Source: CAZJQD01 sp964548165 [NCBI: uncultured bacterium] (GTDB lineage: Bacteria; UBA8481). Taken from it: a DNA stretch of 9,191 bases. The translations under genes were made by a program, and so were the position numbers. The stretch lies in contig CAZJQD010000079.1 of assembly GCA_964548165.1 (NCBI GenBank), positions 1 to 9,191 of the forward strand, given 5' to 3'. The notes under the pieces were generated by a model, which saw only the letters and a list, made by a program, of their open reading frames with translations, was not told where the DNA came from and ran no database searches. This document shows, one piece after another, positions 6,112-9,191 of this stretch. Positions within the stretch are counted from its first letter, which is position 1. Each line of letters opens with the position of its first letter.

Positions 6112-6120
6112 TGCTATACT
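6112..6120 (+). promoter_or_regulatory. Extended -10 promoter of the tRNA-Val gene
   Basis: TGCTATACT combines the TGN extension with TATACT (5 of 6 to TATAAT). No strong -35 lies 17 bp upstream (ATTCCC). Transcription would start near 6127, about 31 nt before the mature tRNA 5' end, which is plausible for a precursor cut by RNase P. Confidence 0.55.
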
Positions 6121-6133
6121 CGCCGCGTCATCA

Positions 6134-6149
6134 CGCGCGCAGTCGCGCG
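6134..6149 (+). repeat. Hairpin in the tRNA precursor leader
   Basis: CGCGCG (6134-6139) can pair with CGCGCG (6144-6149) around a CAGT loop, just before the mature tRNA at 6158. It may shape the 5' leader, but CG repeats are common in such GC-rich DNA. Confidence 0.3.
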
Positions 6150-6157
6150 ACGCGATC

Positions 6158-6231
6158 GGGCGCTTAGCTCAGTTGGCTAGAGTACTTCCTTGACATGGAA
6201 GGGGTCACTGGTTCGAATCCAGTAGCGCCCA
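6158..6231 (+). tRNA. tRNA-Val (anticodon GAC)
   Basis: A complete 74-nt cloverleaf. The acceptor stem GGGCGCT (6158-6164) pairs with AGCGCCC (6224-6230), with discriminator A. The D-arm GCTC/GAGT includes AGTTGG in its loop. The anticodon stem CTTCC/GGAAG encloses TTGACAT, giving anticodon GAC, which reads the GUC/GUU valine codons. The T-arm ACTGG-TTCGAAT-CCAGT is canonical. The 3' CCA is not encoded (next bases CGC), so it must be added by CCA-adding enzyme. GTC is heavily used in the neighbouring genes, which fits. No integrase or attachment-site duplicate is seen next to it. Confidence 0.97.
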
Positions 6232-6240
6232 CGCCTTTCC

Positions 6241-6279
6241 CCTGGCGCCCAGGCCAACGCCGGGCCCATCCCGGGATTT
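6241..6279 (+). terminator. Weak terminator-like stems after the tRNA gene
   Basis: Two consecutive perfect 5-bp stems follow the tRNA: CCTGG/CCAGG around CGC (6241-6253), and CCGGG/CCCGG around CCCAT (6260-6274), the latter followed only by GATTT. The T-tract is short, so this may be an inefficient or Rho-assisted end, or only a processing structure. Confidence 0.3.
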
Positions 6280-6345
6280 CCACTGCCGCCCTCGTCCACG
6301 AAGCGGATCAGCATGAAACCGCTTCCGGCTGAGCGGTTCGCGGCC

Positions 6346-6351
6346 TATAAT
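6346..6351 (+). promoter_or_regulatory. -10 box of the gltB promoter
   Basis: A perfect TATAAT. The hexamer 17 bp upstream is TTCCGG (6323-6328), a poor -35, so an activator may be needed. Transcription would begin near 6358, giving a ~44-nt leader that carries a hairpin at 6364-6380. Confidence 0.55.
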
Positions 6352-6363
6352 CGCCCCCCTAAA

Positions 6364-6380
6364 AGCCGCTCCTCGCGGCT
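6364..6380 (+). repeat. Hairpin in the gltB 5' leader
   Basis: AGCCGC (6364-6369) pairs perfectly with GCGGCT (6375-6380) around TCCTC, beginning about 6 nt from the inferred transcription start and ending 10 nt before the Shine-Dalgarno. There is no U-tract. Its position suits a 5' stabilising stem. I see no match to a known riboswitch such as the glutamine riboswitch, and the leader is too short for most of them. Confidence 0.35.
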
Positions 6381-6390
6381 GACCACGACT

Positions 6391-6395
6391 GAGGA
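6391..6395 (+). promoter_or_regulatory. Shine-Dalgarno site of gltB
   Basis: GAGGA, 6 nt before the ATG at 6402. It fixes the start, which also places the catalytic Cys at the expected position after a short propeptide. Confidence 0.65.
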
Positions 6396-6401
6396 ATTGC
6401 C

Positions 6402-9191
6402 ATGTCTTCGCTGCCTGAACCGGCCGGGCTCTACGACCCGCGCAATGAAAAGGACGCCTGCGGCGTGGGGTTCGTCGCGGACATCCGCGGTCGCGCCACT
6501 CACGCCATCATCGAGCAAGGACTGCGCGTCGTCGAGAACCTCAGCCACCGCGGTGCCTGCGGGTGCGATCCGCGCACCGGCGACGGCGCCGGGATCCTCC
6601 TCCAGCTCCCCGACGCCTTCCTGCGCAAGGTCTGCGCCGATGCCAAGGGCATCGCCGGGGGCCGCGGCTTCACGCTCCCGGAGTTCGGCCGCTACGGCGT
6701 CGGCATGATCTTCCTGCCGCAGATCCCGACCGACCGCCACTTCTGCGAAGGTTTGCTGGAAGAGATCATCGACGAGGAGGGACTCGTTCTCCTCGGCTGG
6801 CGCGACGTTCCGGTCGACAGCTCGGTGATCGGCGAATTCGCGCAGGACGTCGAGCCGCACATCAAGCAGGTCTTCGTCTCCGGCGAGGACCTCAACCTCG
6901 ACCAGGACGCCCTCGAACGGAAGCTCTACGTCGTCCGCAAGCGCATGCAGAGGGAAGTGCGCGAGCAGATGAAGCGGGCATTCCATTACTTCTACGTCGC
7001 TTCCTTCTCGACACGCACGATCGTCTACAAGGGCATGCTCATCGCCGAGCAGATCCGCCCCTACTTCCTGGATCTCCAGGACCCCGACATGGTCTCCGCG
7101 ATCGCGCTCGTTCACCAGCGATACAGCACCAACACCTTCCCGACCTGGGACCTCGCGCACCCCTTCCGCTACCTCGCGCACAACGGCGAGATCAACACGC
7201 TCCGGGGAAACCTGAACTGGATCACGGCCCGCGAGTCGCTCCTCGACAGCGGCCTCTACGGTGCCGACATCGAGAAGATCAAGCCCGTCGCCATCTCGAT
7301 GGGCTCCGACTCCGCCGTCCTCGACAACGTCCTCGAGTTCCTCGTCCTGGGCGGGCGGTCCCTGCCGCACGCGATGATGATGCTCATCCCCGAGGCCTGG
7401 CACAAGGACGTCGACATGGACCCGGACAAGCGGGGGTTCTACGAGTTCCACGCGGCCATCATGGAGCCCTGGGACGGGCCGGCCTGCGTGGCATTCACCG
7501 ATGGACGCTCCATCGGCGCCGTGCTCGACCGCAATGGCCTCAGGCCCGCCCGCTACCTCGTCACCAGGGACGATCTCGTCGTCATGGCCTCGGAGGCCGG
7601 CGTCCTGGACATCCCCGACGCCGAAGTCGCCATGAAGGGCCGCCTCCAGCCCGGGCGCATGTTCCTCATCGACACCGCGGCGGGGCGCATCATCGATGAC
7701 GCGGAGATCAAGAAGCAGATCGCGACGCGCCGGCCGTATCGCGACTGGGTGGCCGCTCAGAAGATCGAGCTGGCCAACCTGGCGGAGCCGCCGCCCTCGC
7801 ACTCGCCCAGCCGCTCCACGCTCGTCGAGAAGCAGAAGGTCTTCGGGTACACGGTCGAGGACGTCAAGACCATCCTCGCTCCCATGGCCGCCAACGGCGA
7901 GGAGCCGATCGGCTCGATGGGCACCGACACGCCCCTGGCCGTCCTCTCCGACCAGCCCCAGCTCCTCTACAACTACTTCAAGCAGTGCTTCGCCCAGGTC
8001 ACCAACCCGCCGATCGATCCGATCCGCGAGGAGCTCGTCATGTCGCTGACCATCTACGTCGGCGGAGAGGGCAATCTCCTCGATGAGTCGGCGACCCAGT
8101 GCCACCAGATCGAGCTTCCGCACCCGATCCTCACGAACCACGAGCTCGAGCAGATCCGCCACTACTCGGTCACGCACCTGCGCGCCATCACGCTCCCGCT
8201 CCTCTACCACGCCCAGGAAGGCGGCAAGCGCCTCCAGCACGCTCTCGACGAGCTCTGCAAGCGCGCCAGCGAGGCCGTCAAATCCGGGTACTCGATCCTC
8301 GTTCTCTCCGACCGCCACGTCGACGCCTTCCGTGCCCCCATCCCCGCGCTCCTCGCGGTCGGCGCCGTCCACCAGCATCTCGTCCGTGAGGGCACGCGCA
8401 CGAAGGTCGGGATCATCCTGGAATCGGGCGAGCCGCGCGAGGTCCACCACTTCGCGCTCCTCCTGGGATACGGCGCCAGCGCGATCAATCCCTACCTGGC
8501 ATTCGACACTCTCGCCGACATGGCGACGACGGGCCTGCTACCCGAAGCCATCACCCCGGCAAAAGCGCAGGCCCATTTCGTGAAGGCCATCAACAAGGGC
8601 ATCCTCAAGGTCATGTCCAAGATGGGCATCTCCACCCTGCTCTCGTACCACGGCGCCCAGATCTTCGAGGCCCTGGGCATCCACCCGGATGTGATCGAGC
8701 GGCACTTCACCGGGACCGCTTCGCGGATCGGCGGCATCGGGATCCCCGAGATCGCGGAAGAGACCCGCATGCGCCATGAACAGGCCTTCCCGCTGGCGAT
8801 CGGTGGAGGCGGTTCCTCCGCGACCCTCTCCTTCGGCGGGCAGTACCAGTGGCGGCGCGACGGCGAGCGGCATCTCCTGTCGCCCGATTCCATCGCGAAG
8901 CTCCAGCACGCCGTGAAGTCCAACTCCTGGGCCTCCTACGAGGACTACGCGGAGCACATGAACACGCAGGCCCAGCGCCAGCTGACCATCCGGTCGTTGC
9001 TCCGCTTCAAGAAGGCGGCGCCCGTGCCCCTCGCCGAGGTCGAACCGGCGGCGGAGATCGTCAAGCGCTTCGCCACCGGCGCCATGTCCTTCGGATCAAT
9101 CTCGAAGGAAGCTCACGAAACCCTCGCCATCGCCATGAACCGCATCGGCGGTCGTTCCAACACGGGCGAGGGTGGCGAGGACCCGGAGCGC
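6402..9191 (+). CDS. gltB: Glutamate synthase large (alpha) subunit, cut by window edge
   Basis: Open for 930 codons to the window end, about 60% of a ~1500-residue GltB. It converts L-glutamine plus 2-oxoglutarate and reducing power into two L-glutamate. The N-terminal class II glutamine amidotransferase begins at C20 (KDACGVGF) after a 19-residue propeptide that should be removed to free the Cys. HRGACGC, TGDGAGI, R240 in RYSTNTFPTW, and N261/G262 in HNGEINTLRGN are the expected glutaminase motifs. LDRNGLRPARY follows later in this domain. The central domain is marked by NPPIDPIREE (535 onward). The FMN-binding synthase domain starts late, with FATGAMSFGSIS at 890-901. The 3Fe-4S cysteines lie beyond the edge. 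NADPH versus ferredoxin dependence cannot be told without gltD or the C-terminus. No frameshift is seen. Confidence 0.97.
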   Translation, partial: MSSLPEPAGLYDPRNEKDACGVGFVADIRGRATHAIIEQGLRVVENLSHRGACGCDPRTGDGAGILLQLPDAFLRKVCADAKGIAGGRGFTLPEFGRYGVGMIFLPQIPTDRHFCEGLLEEIIDEEGLVLLGWRDVPVDSSVIGEFAQDVEPHIKQVFVSGEDLNLDQDALERKLYVVRKRMQREVREQMKRAFHYFYVASFSTRTIVYKGMLIAEQIRPYFLDLQDPDMVSAIALVHQRYSTNTFPTWDLAHPFRYLAHNGEINTLRGNLNWITARESLLDSGLYGADIEKIKPVAISMGSDSAVLDNVLEFLVLGGRSLPHAMMMLIPEAWHKDVDMDPDKRGFYEFHAAIMEPWDGPACVAFTDGRSIGAVLDRNGLRPARYLVTRDDLVVMASEAGVLDIPDAEVAMKGRLQPGRMFLIDTAAGRIIDDAEIKKQIATRRPYRDWVAAQKIELANLAEPPPSHSPSRSTLVEKQKVFGYTVEDVKTILAPMAANGEEPIGSMGTDTPLAVLSDQPQLLYNYFKQCFAQVTNPPIDPIREELVMSLTIYVGGEGNLLDESATQCHQIELPHPILTNHELEQIRHYSVTHLRAITLPLLYHAQEGGKRLQHALDELCKRASEAVKSGYSILVLSDRHVDAFRAPIPALLAVGAVHQHLVREGTRTKVGIILESGEPREVHHFALLLGYGASAINPYLAFDTLADMATTGLLPEAITPAKAQAHFVKAINKGILKVMSKMGISTLLSYHGAQIFEALGIHPDVIERHFTGTASRIGGIGIPEIAEETRMRHEQAFPLAIGGGGSSATLSFGGQYQWRRDGERHLLSPDSIAKLQHAVKSNSWASYEDYAEHMNTQAQRQLTIRSLLRFKKAAPVPLAEVEPAAEIVKRFATGAMSFGSISKEAHETLAIAMNRIGGRSNTGEGGEDPER

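Noticed and set aside
6158-6231. tRNA-Val as an integration site, with the Xer gene as a mobile-element integrase
   Set aside because: No duplicated tRNA 3' end, no excisionase or cargo genes, and the recombinase is 5 kb away in an apparently chromosomal operon.
6345-8450. 701-codon open frame on the minus strand opposite gltB
   Set aside because: GltB is unmistakable on the plus strand. The antisense translation is rich in D/E/V/L with no motif and covers the gltB promoter, so it is a codon-bias shadow.

Overview
The window is about two-thirds G+C, strongly GC-biased at third codon positions, and almost fully coding. This fits a chromosomal segment of a high-GC bacterium. The gene families (XerC/D recombinase, PII, HAMP sensor, FapA/DUF342, GltB) and a tRNA gene without encoded CCA do not allow a firm phylum call. 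Acidobacteriota, Gemmatimonadota or 'Eisenbacteria'-like lineages would be reasonable guesses, but that is inference only. No insertion sequence, prophage, CRISPR array or defence system was seen.

Left part, minus strand (1-2483): four genes are read leftwards. A class I SAM-dependent methyltransferase (2483-1803) is followed by a promoter-like site. Then comes a tight cluster: an MBL-fold hydrolase (1726-1097) whose stop overlaps the start of a XerC/D-type tyrosine recombinase (1100-75) by ATGA, then the first 19 codons of a Rossmann-type FAD/NAD(P) oxidoreductase that runs off the left edge.

Divergent intergenic region (2484-2777): it carries two strong nested inverted repeats, a 12-bp perfect palindrome and only a weak promoter candidate. 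It separates the leftward genes from the rightward PII cluster.

Middle part, plus strand (2778-6071): a small, very basic 69-codon ORF lies in the same frame as, and 3 nt upstream of, a PII signal-transduction gene (glnB/glnK family). A membrane HAMP-GAF protein follows, with a C-terminal GGDEF-like domain that has lost its GGDEF motif. Seven nt later comes a FapA/DUF342 beta-helix protein whose N-terminus resembles a short module known in front of HD-GYP domains. The set looks like a signalling cluster beside a nitrogen/carbon sensor.

Right part, plus strand (6072-9191): a tRNA-Val(GAC) gene with an extended -10 promoter, then gltB (glutamate synthase large subunit), which has its own TATAAT box, a leader hairpin and a good Shine-Dalgarno site and is cut by the right edge after 930 codons. 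PII and GltB both belong to nitrogen assimilation, so the right two-thirds has a coherent nitrogen theme. The most interesting points are the PII / degenerate-GGDEF sensor / FapA grouping, the small ORF in frame with PII, and the hairpin-rich divergent intergenic region. I see no clear evidence of a wholly new system.
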